21,901 bases of DNA, taken from contig DASUYK010000109.1 of NCBI GenBank assembly GCA_036377415.1, positions 1 through 21,901 of the forward strand, given 5' to 3'. Each line of letters opens with the position of its first letter. Position 1 is the first letter of the stretch. Source of the stretch: DASUPK01 sp036377415. Its GTDB lineage: Bacteria; Actinomycetota; Thermoleophilia; Solirubrobacterales; 70-9. Positions 14,968 to 21,901 of this stretch are shown here, in pieces. A model generated the notes under the pieces. It was given only the letters and a program-made list of their open reading frames with translations, ran no database searches and was not told the origin of the DNA. A program made the translations under genes and the position numbers.

Positions 14968-16329
14968 ATGACGGATCTATCCGGGCTCTCGATCGCGGGA
15001 CGCGTGGTGTCACCCAGCGACTACGACTGGAACGAGGTGCGCCAGGGGCAGAACCTCGCCGTCGACTTGCACCCCGAGGCGGTCGCATATCCCGAGAGCG
15101 CCGATGACGTTTCGAAGGTGGTTCGCTTTGCTCGCGAGCAGGACCTGAAGGTCACGGGCCAGAGCACCGGCCACGGCAGCCCCGCGCTCCCGCCTCTCGA
15201 CGGGACGATCCTGATCAAGACGGATCGGATGCGGGAGGTCTCGATCGAGTCCGGGACGCGCACCGCCCGGGTTGCGGCCGGCGTCCGGGCGCCCGAGCTC
15301 GGCATCGCGGCGATCAAGCAGGGGCTTTGCTTCCTGCCCGGCTCCTCGCCGACCGTCGGGGTGACCGGCTACACGCTCGGCGGCGGGCTCGGCTGGCTCG
15401 CGCGAAAGCACGGGTTCGCGTGCAACCACGTCCGGGCGTTCGAGGTCGTCAACGCCGATGGGCAGATCCGCCAGGTCGACTCGAAGACGAACCCCGACCT
15501 GTTCTGGGCGCTCCGGGGCGGGGGAGGCGGCTACGCGATCGTCACCGCCCTTCATCTCGAGCTGCTCCCGATCCCCGAGGTTTACGCCGGGGTCCTGATC
15601 TTCCCGGCGGAGGTCGGCGCGCCGGCGATCCGCGCGTACCGGGACTGGACCGAGAAGGTTCCCGAGGAACTCACCTCCAACCTGCGCTTCCTGCGCCCGC
15701 CGCCGCTCCCGACGGTCCCCGAGCCGCTTCGCGACAAGCCGCTGATCGTGATCGGGGTCTGCTATATCGGCTCCGAGTCGGACGGCGAGAAGCTGATCAA
15801 GCCGATCCGCAAGATCGGCGATCGGATCCTCGACACGGTCGCGACGATCCCGACGAACGGCCTCAGCACCGTCGCGATGGATCCCGAGGACCCGGTGCCC
15901 TCGATGGGGCACCACGCCGTGCTACGGGAGCTGCCCGACGAGGCGATCGACGCGTTCGTCGGCGCGGCCGGCCCGGATGCCGGATCGGCGCTCCTGCTCG
16001 CCGATCTGCGCCATGCCGGGGGAGCCCTCGGCCGGCCCGCGGAGGGGGGCGGCGCGCTCGCGAAGCTCGACGCCGCCTTCGTGATGAACGGGATCGGGGT
16101 CCCGATGGATCCGAAAATGGCGCCGGCGATCGAGGAGGGGCTCGACCGCCTGATCGATGCGATGAAGCCGTGGGTCGGCGAGGGGGGCTACTTCAACTTC
16201 GCCGACCGGCCCTGCGACGTGAACGCGATCCTGCCGGACGAGACCTGCAGCCGGCTCGCCCAGGTGAAGCGCAGCTGGGATCCCGAGAACGTGATCCTTG
16301 CGAACCACTCTGTCTCGGTCGGCCCGTAG
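14968..16329 (+). CDS. FAD-linked oxidase, BBE/6-HDNO type, monocovalent
   Basis: A 453-residue flavoprotein of the PCMH/VAO fold with an N-terminal FAD_binding_4 domain (about 30-190) and a C-terminal BBE tail (YFNFADRP and on to SWDPENVILANHSVSVGP). H69 in GQSTGHG matches the residue that forms the 8-alpha-histidyl bond to FAD. The position that in bicovalent members such as GooX is Cys (GTCPGVG) is S127 here (GSSPTVG), so attachment should be through His only, as in 6-hydroxy-D-nicotine oxidase. Further FAD contacts are GGGLGWLARKHG and WALRGGGGGYAIVT. The class oxidises alcohols, amines, sugars or alkaloids with oxygen and releases peroxide; the substrate is unknown. It lies 12 bases after the MFS gene, so it may be partly cotranscribed with it, and could act on the same compound. 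No signal peptide is seen. Confidence 0.93.
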   Translation: MTDLSGLSIAGRVVSPSDYDWNEVRQGQNLAVDLHPEAVAYPESADDVSKVVRFAREQDLKVTGQSTGHGSPALPPLDGTILIKTDRMREVSIESGTRTARVAAGVRAPELGIAAIKQGLCFLPGSSPTVGVTGYTLGGGLGWLARKHGFACNHVRAFEVVNADGQIRQVDSKTNPDLFWALRGGGGGYAIVTALHLELLPIPEVYAGVLIFPAEVGAPAIRAYRDWTEKVPEELTSNLRFLRPPPLPTVPEPLRDKPLIVIGVCYIGSESDGEKLIKPIRKIGDRILDTVATIPTNGLSTVAMDPEDPVPSMGHHAVLRELPDEAIDAFVGAAGPDAGSALLLADLRHAGGALGRPAEGGGALAKLDAAFVMNGIGVPMDPKMAPAIEEGLDRLIDAMKPWVGEGGYFNFADRPCDVNAILPDETCSRLAQVKRSWDPENVILANHSVSVGP

Positions 16330-16755
16330 CTAGGCGACGGTCGAGGGGCGCTGCCGCCGAGGTGAGCGGGCACCGACGATCTTCCCCCACTCGGAGTCCT
16401 CGATCAGGCCGGGCTCGGTTTCGTCGAGCCAGTCGAGCAGCGCGTCCGCCAGCCCCTCCGGATCCTCGAGGTTGGGGAAGTGCGCCGCCCTCGGCAGAGT
16501 GACGAACCGGCTGTTCGGGATCAGCTCGTGGGCGGCCCGTCCGTGGTCGACCGGGATCGTGTTGTCCCGCTCGCCCCAGACGATCAGGGTGGGCAGCTCG
16601 CCGAGCAGGTAGAGGCGGTCCACCGCGCTCACGTGCTGGCCGCGGACGTCGATCACCGAGCGGAGCGTCTGAAGGAAGGCGCGCCGTGCGGCGGCCTCCT
16701 GGAGCGGGCGCATCGCGCGCGCGATCGCCTTCAGGTACCGGCCCCACCCTAGCGG
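16330..16755 (-). pseudogene. Alpha/beta hydrolase, C-terminal remnant (5' end lost)
   Basis: Only the second half of an alpha/beta hydrolase is recognisable on the minus strand. It begins near 16740-16755 inside the lid region and runs through RRAFLQTLRSVIDVRGQ, PTLIVWGERDNTIPVDHGRA (the acid, D of GERD or nearby) and RAAHFPNLEDPEGLADALLDWL (catalytic His in AAHF) to the stop at 16332-16330. The part with the oxyanion loop and the nucleophile Ser (GHSxGG) is missing. The frame stays open a little further upstream to about 16845, but that stretch has no family likeness, so the gene is broken by deletion or rearrangement instead of a frameshift. Its stop codon abuts the stop codon of the FAD oxidase on the other strand with no base between. 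A product from an internal ATG is possible but should be inactive. Confidence 0.7.
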
Positions 16756-16826
16756 CCGTCCTCCCGCTCGATCTCCGGCGGCCCGGCAGGCGGCTCGCTC
16801 CCGCAGCTGGAGCACGCCCTCAGACG

Positions 16827-16858
16827 AAGACCGACCGCCATCCATGGCGGCCGGTCTT
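16827..16858. terminator. Long hairpin at the edge of the broken hydrolase
   Basis: Left arm 16827-16841 (AAGACCG-A-CCGCCAT), CC centre, right arm 16844-16858 (ATGGCGG-C-CGGTCTT). Fourteen of fifteen pairs match, with one A/C mismatch. TTTA follows on the plus strand and TCGTCT on the minus strand. It may be a terminator left from a lost gene. Confidence 0.5.
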
Positions 16859-17105
16859 TACAAACAGGCCCCGTCAGGACGGGCAGGGGTACGTCTCAGG
16901 GGCCTTACTTGGGGGGTATGTAGTGGTTCCAGGCGACGGGAGGCGCCTTGCGGCAAACGCCTGGAACCTATGAGTCGAGAGGCGGCATTGGGCGTCCGGC
17001 CCAGCGCCAATTCTCCCGACCCGTGGAGTATCAATTGACCGACTGTCCAAGGCAATACCGAAAACTAGGTGATTCGATACTGGGTACGGATTGGCCGAAC
17101 TTGGC
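16859..17105. other. Non-coding, repeat-rich patch of unknown origin
   Basis: Together with the flank from 16756, about 350 bases have no supportable gene. They hold a short hairpin (CCCGTC 16870-16875 and GACGGG 16878-16883), the longer inverted repeat at 16925-16968, a G-run (GGGGGG near 16911), and then an A/T-richer stretch about 17025-17095 unlike the neighbouring coding DNA. Stop codons break all frames. It may be the scar of the rearrangement that removed the hydrolase 5' half, or it may encode a structured RNA. Confidence 0.5.
16925..16968. repeat. Perfect 11-bp inverted repeat with 22-nt loop
   Basis: GGTTCCAGGCG (16925-16935) and CGCCTGGAACC (16958-16968). The loop itself contains GGCGCC and a GCC/GGC pairing, so a branched RNA fold is possible. 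No T-tract follows, so it is not a plain terminator. Confidence 0.6.
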
Positions 17106-18026
17106 TCAGGCTGTGGCCATCGCGGCGGAAAGCGCCGAGCCGTGCAGGATGTCGAGCTCGGAGACCTCGATCTCTTCGAGACCGAACGCGCGCATCACCT
17201 GGACGAGTATCACCGTCCCCGCGACGATCGTCGGCGCCCGCCCCGGATGCAGGCCCGGCACGCGTAGCCGCTCGGCGAGCGGCAGGGAGGAGAGCGTGCT
17301 GAGCATCCGCTGGATCCGCTGCAACCCCAACCGGTAGCCATGGACCCGGCCGGGGTCGTACGGCTCGAGCCTCTGGTCGACCGCGGCGAGCGAGGTCGGA
17401 GTGCCGGCGACCGCGATCGCCCGCGAGGGCCGCGCCTCCGGACGGCCGGCGATCGCGTTGTCGATCAGCTTCCGGATGTCGGTGGCCAGGTCCTCCAGCT
17501 CACAGGGATCCGGCGGATCCGAGGTGAGGTGACGCTCCGACTGTCGGATCGTCCCCGCCTGGAGCGACGTGTGGAACCTGACCTCCATCCCCGATCCGAC
17601 GATGAGCTCCGTCGAGCCCCCGCCGATGTCGAAGACCAGAGTCGGCTCGTCACCGCTTCGGTTCGCCGTCGCCCCGAGGTAGGTGAGATGCGCCTCCTCC
17701 TCGCCGGTGAGCAGGCGTGCATCCAGCCCGAAGCGCTCCCGGAGCTCGGCGATGAATGCATCCCCGTTGGTCGCATCCCGAACGGCGCTGGTCGCGATCG
17801 ACAACACCCGCTCGGCTCCCATCTCCTCGTAGCGGCCCTTGTAGCCCGAGATCACCCTGCAGACGTCCTCGATCGCATCCGTGCAGATCATGTTCGTGTG
17901 ATCGACCCCGCGGCCCATGTTGGTGACGGTGGTGACGCGCTGGACCTGCTCGGCCCTCGCACCCTCGACGTCCGAGATGAGCAGCCGGGTCGAGTTGGTG
18001 CCGATGTCGATTACGGCTACCCGCAT
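17106..18026 (-). CDS. ppx: Exopolyphosphatase / pppGpp phosphohydrolase (Ppx/GppA family)
   Basis: A 306-residue member of the ASKHA (actin/Hsp70 sugar kinase) fold. The first phosphate-binding loop is at the very N-terminus (MRVAVIDIGTNSTRLLI), the catalytic-side segment is ATSAVRDATNGD, and the second loop is VFDIGGGSTELIVG, followed by SLQAGTIRQSE and AVAGTPTSLA. The C-terminus ends HGSALSAAM. The length fits the short actinobacterial Ppx1/Ppx2 proteins, which hydrolyse short-chain polyphosphate or (p)ppGpp-related substrates and lack the long C-terminal domain of E. coli Ppx. ATG 18026 is chosen because the family starts there; an upstream ATG at 18068 would add 14 residues of no likeness. 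TAGGAT at 18072-18067 could be its -10 box, giving a leader of about 30 nt. It stands apart from other genes, divergent from the tRNA. Confidence 0.93.
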   Translation of the reverse strand: MRVAVIDIGTNSTRLLISDVEGARAEQVQRVTTVTNMGRGVDHTNMICTDAIEDVCRVISGYKGRYEEMGAERVLSIATSAVRDATNGDAFIAELRERFGLDARLLTGEEEAHLTYLGATANRSGDEPTLVFDIGGGSTELIVGSGMEVRFHTSLQAGTIRQSERHLTSDPPDPCELEDLATDIRKLIDNAIAGRPEARPSRAIAVAGTPTSLAAVDQRLEPYDPGRVHGYRLGLQRIQRMLSTLSSLPLAERLRVPGLHPGRAPTIVAGTVILVQVMRAFGLEEIEVSELDILHGSALSAAMATA

Positions 18027-18066
18027 CGAGGCGTCCGGTTCACCCGATCCCGATCCACGGCGAAGC

Positions 18067-18072
18067 ATCCTA
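18067..18072 (-). promoter_or_regulatory. Possible -10 box (TAGGAT) for ppx
   Basis: TAGGAT on the minus strand, about 40 nt before ATG 18026. It fits the TANNNT form, but no -35 is clear. Confidence 0.3.
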
Positions 18073-18151
18073 GCCGCGTCGGGCCGATGCGGTCGGCGCC
18101 CCTACGCTCGGCCGAGGTCGGCTGGGTATCAACCCCTCAGTCGGCGCTCGC

Positions 18152-18179
18152 TTGCGAACCGGAATCAGCGCGGTAAACT
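18152..18179 (+). promoter_or_regulatory. Promoter of the initiator tRNA
   Basis: TTGCGA (18152-18157) and TAAACT (18174-18179) with a 16-nt spacer. The -10 ends 11 nt before the first tRNA base. Both boxes match four of six consensus positions. Confidence 0.6.
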
Positions 18180-18190
18180 GGTCGCACCGA

Positions 18191-18264
<74 letters not shown>

Positions 18265-18271
18265 CTCGAGA

Positions 18272-18300
18272 AAGGGCCGCAAGCGCGGCCCTTCTCTTTG
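18272..18300 (+). terminator. Rho-independent terminator of the tRNA
   Basis: AAGGGCCGC (18272-18280), loop AAGC, GCGGCCCTT (18285-18293), then CTCTTTG. It starts 8 nt after the tRNA. Confidence 0.8.
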
Positions 18301-18571
18301 CCACGTCGGGGGCCGGCACAACTCGGTGGCCGTTCGTAATCGGTGTTTGTCCCGGATGGATCTCGCGGACTCCTACGGATGCGCGGCGTGGCAGGTCGTA
18401 CGTAGCCTGCCGGGATTGCACTCAGGCAATCGGAGCGACCTGAATGACTTCATTGACCCCGCCCGAGCCGAAAATGAGACCGGCGAGCCGGCCGGGACCT
18501 GGTCGGTCAGCCACGCGCGGGCCCGGCCGTCACGCACGCGAGATCGTTGGCAACGACCGGACGAGGGCAGC
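18301..18571 (+). promoter_or_regulatory. Gap before the beta-helix gene, with two inverted repeats
   Basis: There is no recognisable gene. Two palindromes lie here: GATTGC (18414-18419) with GCAATC (18426-18431), and TGAATGA (18441-18447) with TCATTGA (18450-18456), one mismatch. They may be operators or RNA hairpins ahead of the adhesin-like gene. The reading frame of that gene stays open through this gap (in-frame ATG at 18356), but codon choice and peptide do not look coding. Confidence 0.35.
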
Positions 18572-21500
18572 TTGCTGACCGCGCGCCTCCAACGGGTACT
18601 GCCGCCGCGCTGGCTTCGGTATGCGCTGCCGCTCGCCCTCGCGCTGGTCGCGCTCTACGCCGCGGTCGGGCAGGCGGCGTCGATGACCTTCACGGTCACC
18701 ACCACCGCTGACACCGGGGCTGGCAGTTTGCGCCAGGCGATCCTCGATGCCAACTCAAACTCGGGCGCGGACACGATCAACTTCAACATCTCGGGGTCAG
18801 CTCCCTTCACCATTCAGCCAACCTCGTCGCTCCCCACGATCACCGACGCGGTCGTGATCGACGGCACGTCGCAGCCCGGTTTCTCTGGCACCCCGATCGT
18901 CGAGCTCAACGGGTCCTCGGCGGGGTCGACCACTGACGGATTGACCGTCTCCGCGGCCGCCACGACGATCAAGGGCCTAGTGATCAACCGTTTTGGTCGG
19001 AGCGGGATCCATCTCTCGGGCTCCACAGGTTCGGTCGTTAAGGGCAACTTCATCGGTACCGACGTCGCGGGGTCGAGCGATCTCGGAAATGCCCGCCACG
19101 GCGTGAATCTCAACGGGGCGACCAACGCCGTCATCGGCGGCTCCACCTCCGCCGACCGCAACCTGATCTCCGGAAATGACGTCATCGGCGTCTTCGTCTC
19201 CGGGTCCGGGCACTCGATCAAGGGCAACTACATCGGCAGCAACGCCGCCGGGACAGCCGCGATTCCAAACCAGAACGGCATCCAGGTGCTCGGCGGCGCC
19301 ACCGCCGCGACCAACAACACGATCGGCGGCACCGGTCCGGGCGACGGCAACCTGATCTCCGGGAACACCTTCGCTGGCGTTCTGCTCAACGTCTTCAGCG
19401 CCAACCGGACTCAGTTCAACACGATCGCCGGGAATCGGATCGGAACTCAGGCCGACGGCGTCAGTTCGCTCGGCAACGGCGGATATGGGGTGGTCATAGA
19501 CTCAAACTCGGGGATCGGCGAGAACGTGATCGGTGGCGCGACCGCCGGCGCGGGAAACGTGATCGCCCACAACTCTCCCGCGGGGGTTGCAGTCCTGTCC
19601 GGGAGCACCAGGGATCGGGTCGTTGGCAACTCGATCTTTTCGAATACCGGGCTCGGCATCGATCTGGGTGCCACCGGCGTGGCGGCAAACGATCCGGATG
19701 ACCCCGACGCCGGGGCCAACAACCTCCAGAACTTCCCGGTCCTTGCGGACGCCACCGCCGGGGGCGGCGAGACCCAGGTCTCGGGAACGCTTGACAGCGA
19801 GCCCTCGAAGACCTACCGGCTCGAGTTCTTCTCAAACCCCGGCTGCGATCCGTCCGGCAACGGCGAGGGCAAGACCTACCTCGGCACCACCGACGTCACG
19901 ACGAATGCCACTGGGGACGCGAGCTTCGCAGTGACGCTGCCAACGGGTTCCACGACAGGCGACGCTGTCACAGCGACCGCGACCGACCCGGACGGGAACA
20001 CCTCGGAGTTCTCGGCGTGCGAGACGGCGACCGGGGCTCCGGTGGAGGATCCGAGCTGGGTCGTCAACACCGAGAACGACGTCGACGACGGCGCCTGCAC
20101 CACACTCCACTGCAGCCTGCGTGAGGCGATCAATCGTTCCAACGCCGAGGCCGGCGCCGACACGATCCAGTTCAACATCCCAGGATCGGGCCCGTTCACG
20201 ATCGAGCCGACGAGTGCGCTGCCCGCGATCACCGACCCGGCGACCATCGATGCCGGCTGCTCGCCAGTGAAGTCAATCGAGTTGAGCGGCGTTAACGCAC
20301 CCGGCGCTGACGGTCTCCACATCACAGCCGGGAATTCGACGGTCCGCGGTCTGGCCGTGAATCGGTTCACCGGTTCGTTCAAGGCCGGGATCCGGATCAG
20401 CGGGGCCGGCGGGAACACGGTGGTCTGCAACTACCTGGGCACCGACCCGACAGGCACCGTAGACCTTGGCAACGTCTGGGGCCTGGTCGTGAGCTTCTCA
20501 GACTCGAACACAGTGGGCGGTGCGACAACGGAGGCTCGCAATGTGATCTCGGGTAACGGAGCCGGAGTCGCAGTCCAGGGCAATAACAACGTCATCGCGG
20601 GCAACTTCATCGGGACCGACGCGTCCGGCGCCTCGGATCTCGGGAACTCAGGCAACGGAGTCGCGGTCGCGGACGGAAGCATCGAGTCTGCTCCGAGCGC
20701 CGGAAACGTGGTGGGTGGCTCAGCGCCCGGAGCCGGCAACGTGATCTCAGGGAACGACCAGCGGGGGATCGATGTTCAGGGCAACTACGCGACGGCTACT
20801 CGGATCGAAGGCAACCGCATCGGCACCGACGCCACTGGGAACCAGGATCTCGGCAACTCGCAGTTCGGCGTCTCAGTTCAGACCGCCCCGGGGACGGTCA
20901 TCGGAGGCCTTGATGCAGGGGAGGGAAACCAGATCTCCGGGAACAACGTCGACGGCGTCAGGATCGTGTTCAGCAGTCCCGCCGACCCCGTCCAGGTCCT
21001 CGGGAACCTGATCGGCACAGATGCCGACGGGAACGCTGGGATCACCAACAACCAGAGCGGCGTGCTGCTCCAGAGCGCGACCAACGTCCGCGTGGGTGGG
21101 ACGTCTCCGGGAGCGCGGAATGTGATCTCCGGCAACGGCACCGGCATTCACGTCTCCGAGCCCCCGTCCGTCGGCAACAGCATCCAGGGGAACTACATCG
21201 GGACCGAGGCCGACGGCACGGGCGGTGTCCCCAATGGGACCGGTATCCGATTGGGCCTCGCAGCGGAGCAGTCCACGATCGGCGGATCCGCCGCCGGCGC
21301 GGGAAATCTGATCGCCCACAACAGCAGCGACGGTGTGGAGCTGCTGGCCGATGCGGGTGATGGAAACCGGATCCTGCAGAACTCGATCTCCTCCAACGGT
21401 GCCCTGGGCATCGACCTGGCCCCGAATGGGGTGACGGCGAACGATTCGGGCGATGGGGACGCTGGTCCCAACAACTTGCAGAACTTCCCCGTCCTCACAG

Positions 21501-21901
21501 AAGCCGTCCGCGCTGGCTTCGACCTCACCGTGTCGGGCAGCCTGGAGAGCGAGCCGAACAAGACCTATCGCCTCGAGTTCTTCGCCAGCCCGAGCTGCGA
21601 CCCCTCCGGGAATGGAGAGGGTGCTACGCCGCTGGGAGTGGCCGATCTCCCGGCGGACGGGTCGGGAGTAGTCAGCATCGAGGGGCTTGTTCTTGAGGCC
21701 CCCGAGTCGGCCAGCGATGTGATCACGGCCACCGCGACCGATCCCGACGGCAACACATCGGAGTTCTCGGCTTGCATCGCCCAGGGCGCCGCGCCGCCGC
21801 AGGCGACGATCACCGGCGCCAAGTTCCACGACCAAAACCACGACGGCGTGCGCGACGCCGGCGAGCCGGGGCTTCCCAACTGGACGATCCGCGCCTACGC
21901 T
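18572..21901 (+). CDS. Large secreted parallel beta-helix protein with CSLREA modules and SdrD B-like domain (partial)
   Basis: The frame is open to the window end, giving about 1110 residues with the C-terminus missing. TTG 18572 is the likely start: GAGGG lies 4 nt before it, and it yields a signal peptide with basic residues (RLQRVLPPRWLRYA), a core (LPLALALVALYAAV) and an AxA-like GQAAS cut site. Two long modules follow. Module 1 (about 39-485) starts TTTADTGAGSLRQAILDAN; module 2 (about 490-1070) starts with a true CSLREA motif at residues 514-519. Each continues with many right-handed beta-helix coils of the form GNxIGTDxxG / LGN / NxIGG / NVISGN, and each ends in a similar block (TYRLEFF, CDPSGNGEG, TATDPDGNTSEFSAC). 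An SdrD B-like domain starts at the end (KFHDQNHDGVRDAGEPGLPN). Such proteins are cell-surface or secreted adhesins or carbohydrate-binding; enzyme activity is not evident. Confidence 0.9.
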   Translation, partial: MLTARLQRVLPPRWLRYALPLALALVALYAAVGQAASMTFTVTTTADTGAGSLRQAILDANSNSGADTINFNISGSAPFTIQPTSSLPTITDAVVIDGTSQPGFSGTPIVELNGSSAGSTTDGLTVSAAATTIKGLVINRFGRSGIHLSGSTGSVVKGNFIGTDVAGSSDLGNARHGVNLNGATNAVIGGSTSADRNLISGNDVIGVFVSGSGHSIKGNYIGSNAAGTAAIPNQNGIQVLGGATAATNNTIGGTGPGDGNLISGNTFAGVLLNVFSANRTQFNTIAGNRIGTQADGVSSLGNGGYGVVIDSNSGIGENVIGGATAGAGNVIAHNSPAGVAVLSGSTRDRVVGNSIFSNTGLGIDLGATGVAANDPDDPDAGANNLQNFPVLADATAGGGETQVSGTLDSEPSKTYRLEFFSNPGCDPSGNGEGKTYLGTTDVTTNATGDASFAVTLPTGSTTGDAVTATATDPDGNTSEFSACETATGAPVEDPSWVVNTENDVDDGACTTLHCSLREAINRSNAEAGADTIQFNIPGSGPFTIEPTSALPAITDPATIDAGCSPVKSIELSGVNAPGADGLHITAGNSTVRGLAVNRFTGSFKAGIRISGAGGNTVVCNYLGTDPTGTVDLGNVWGLVVSFSDSNTVGGATTEARNVISGNGAGVAVQGNNNVIAGNFIGTDASGASDLGNSGNGVAVADGSIESAPSAGNVVGGSAPGAGNVISGNDQRGIDVQGNYATATRIEGNRIGTDATGNQDLGNSQFGVSVQTAPGTVIGGLDAGEGNQISGNNVDGVRIVFSSPADPVQVLGNLIGTDADGNAGITNNQSGVLLQSATNVRVGGTSPGARNVISGNGTGIHVSEPPSVGNSIQGNYIGTEADGTGGVPNGTGIRLGLAAEQSTIGGSAAGAGNLIAHNSSDGVELLADAGDGNRILQNSISSNGALGIDLAPNGVTANDSGDGDAGPNNLQNFPVLTEAVRAGFDLTVSGSLESEPNKTYRLEFFASPSCDPSGNGEGATPLGVADLPADGSGVVSIEGLVLEAPESASDVITATATDPDGNTSEFSACIAQGAAPPQATITGAKFHDQNHDGVRDAGEPGLPNWTIRAYA

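Noticed and set aside
15421..15423. Cys152 of the FAD oxidase (GFACNHV) as a second covalent FAD link
   Set aside because: The spacing from H69 is 83 residues, but the cysteinyl link in GooX and BBE is about 60 after the His; that place is Ser127 here.
18356..18571. N-terminal extension of the beta-helix protein from ATG 18356
   Set aside because: It would place 72 unrelated residues before a clear signal peptide, and no ribosome site lies at that ATG. TTG 18572 has GAGGG upstream.
20873..21841. A 322-residue open frame on the minus strand opposite the beta-helix gene
   Set aside because: The plus frame has many regular beta-helix coils; the minus frame only mirrors their repeats.

Overview
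The window is one stretch of a high-GC chromosome from an actinobacterium. Several things point that way: strong G/C preference at third codon positions, a mycobacterial-type IlvG, a HAMP-linked class III cyclase of the six-TM mycobacterial type, and many start codons preceded at 7-9 nt by a TANNNT hexamer, the signature of leaderless transcription. The GATC-rich, arginine-rich style and the stock of paralogue-prone SDR, DUF5661 and orphan LivK-like genes would fit Thermoleophilia (Solirubrobacterales), but that placement is inference. No phage genes, transposase, CRISPR array or rRNA was seen.

Layout. 1-3130: the tail of an SDR/NmrA-type gene, a membrane class III nucleotide cyclase, a strong hairpin, and a conserved coiled-coil protein of unknown role. 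3177-7612: a metabolic block on the plus strand with a 21-codon leaderless leader ORF coupled by ATGA to a circularly permuted ATP-grasp gene, then ilvG-type ThDP enzyme, a YbjT-like SDR and a DUF5661 protein. 7641-7771: a convergent hairpin and a 19-residue single-TM micro-ORF on the minus strand with a perfect Shine-Dalgarno. 7895-8887: an aldo/keto reductase. 8971-11827: a group that looks like membrane and cold adaptation, with a cold-shock protein and cyclopropane-fatty-acid synthase on minus and a divergent acyl-CoA desaturase on plus. 11836-16329: an orphan LivK-like lipoprotein, an autoregulated-looking MarR gene overlapping an MFS_3 exporter, and an FAD-linked oxidase. 16330-17105: a 5'-truncated alpha/beta hydrolase remnant and about 250 bp of non-coding DNA rich in inverted repeats. 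17106-18026: a Ppx/GppA phosphatase on minus. 18152-18296: promoter, initiator tRNA-Met and terminator. 18572 to the end: a very large secreted parallel beta-helix protein made of two tandem CSLREA-type modules followed by the start of an SdrD B-like domain; it runs off the window.

The genes do not form one obvious pathway. The clearest working groups are fatty-acid unsaturation and cyclopropanation next to a cold-shock protein, and the MarR-MFS pair. The least explained items are the leader-ORF/ATP-grasp/IlvG cassette, the membrane micro-ORF, and the structured non-coding patch beside the broken hydrolase. I do not see a clearly new multi-gene system here; the novelty candidates are small and are graded accordingly.
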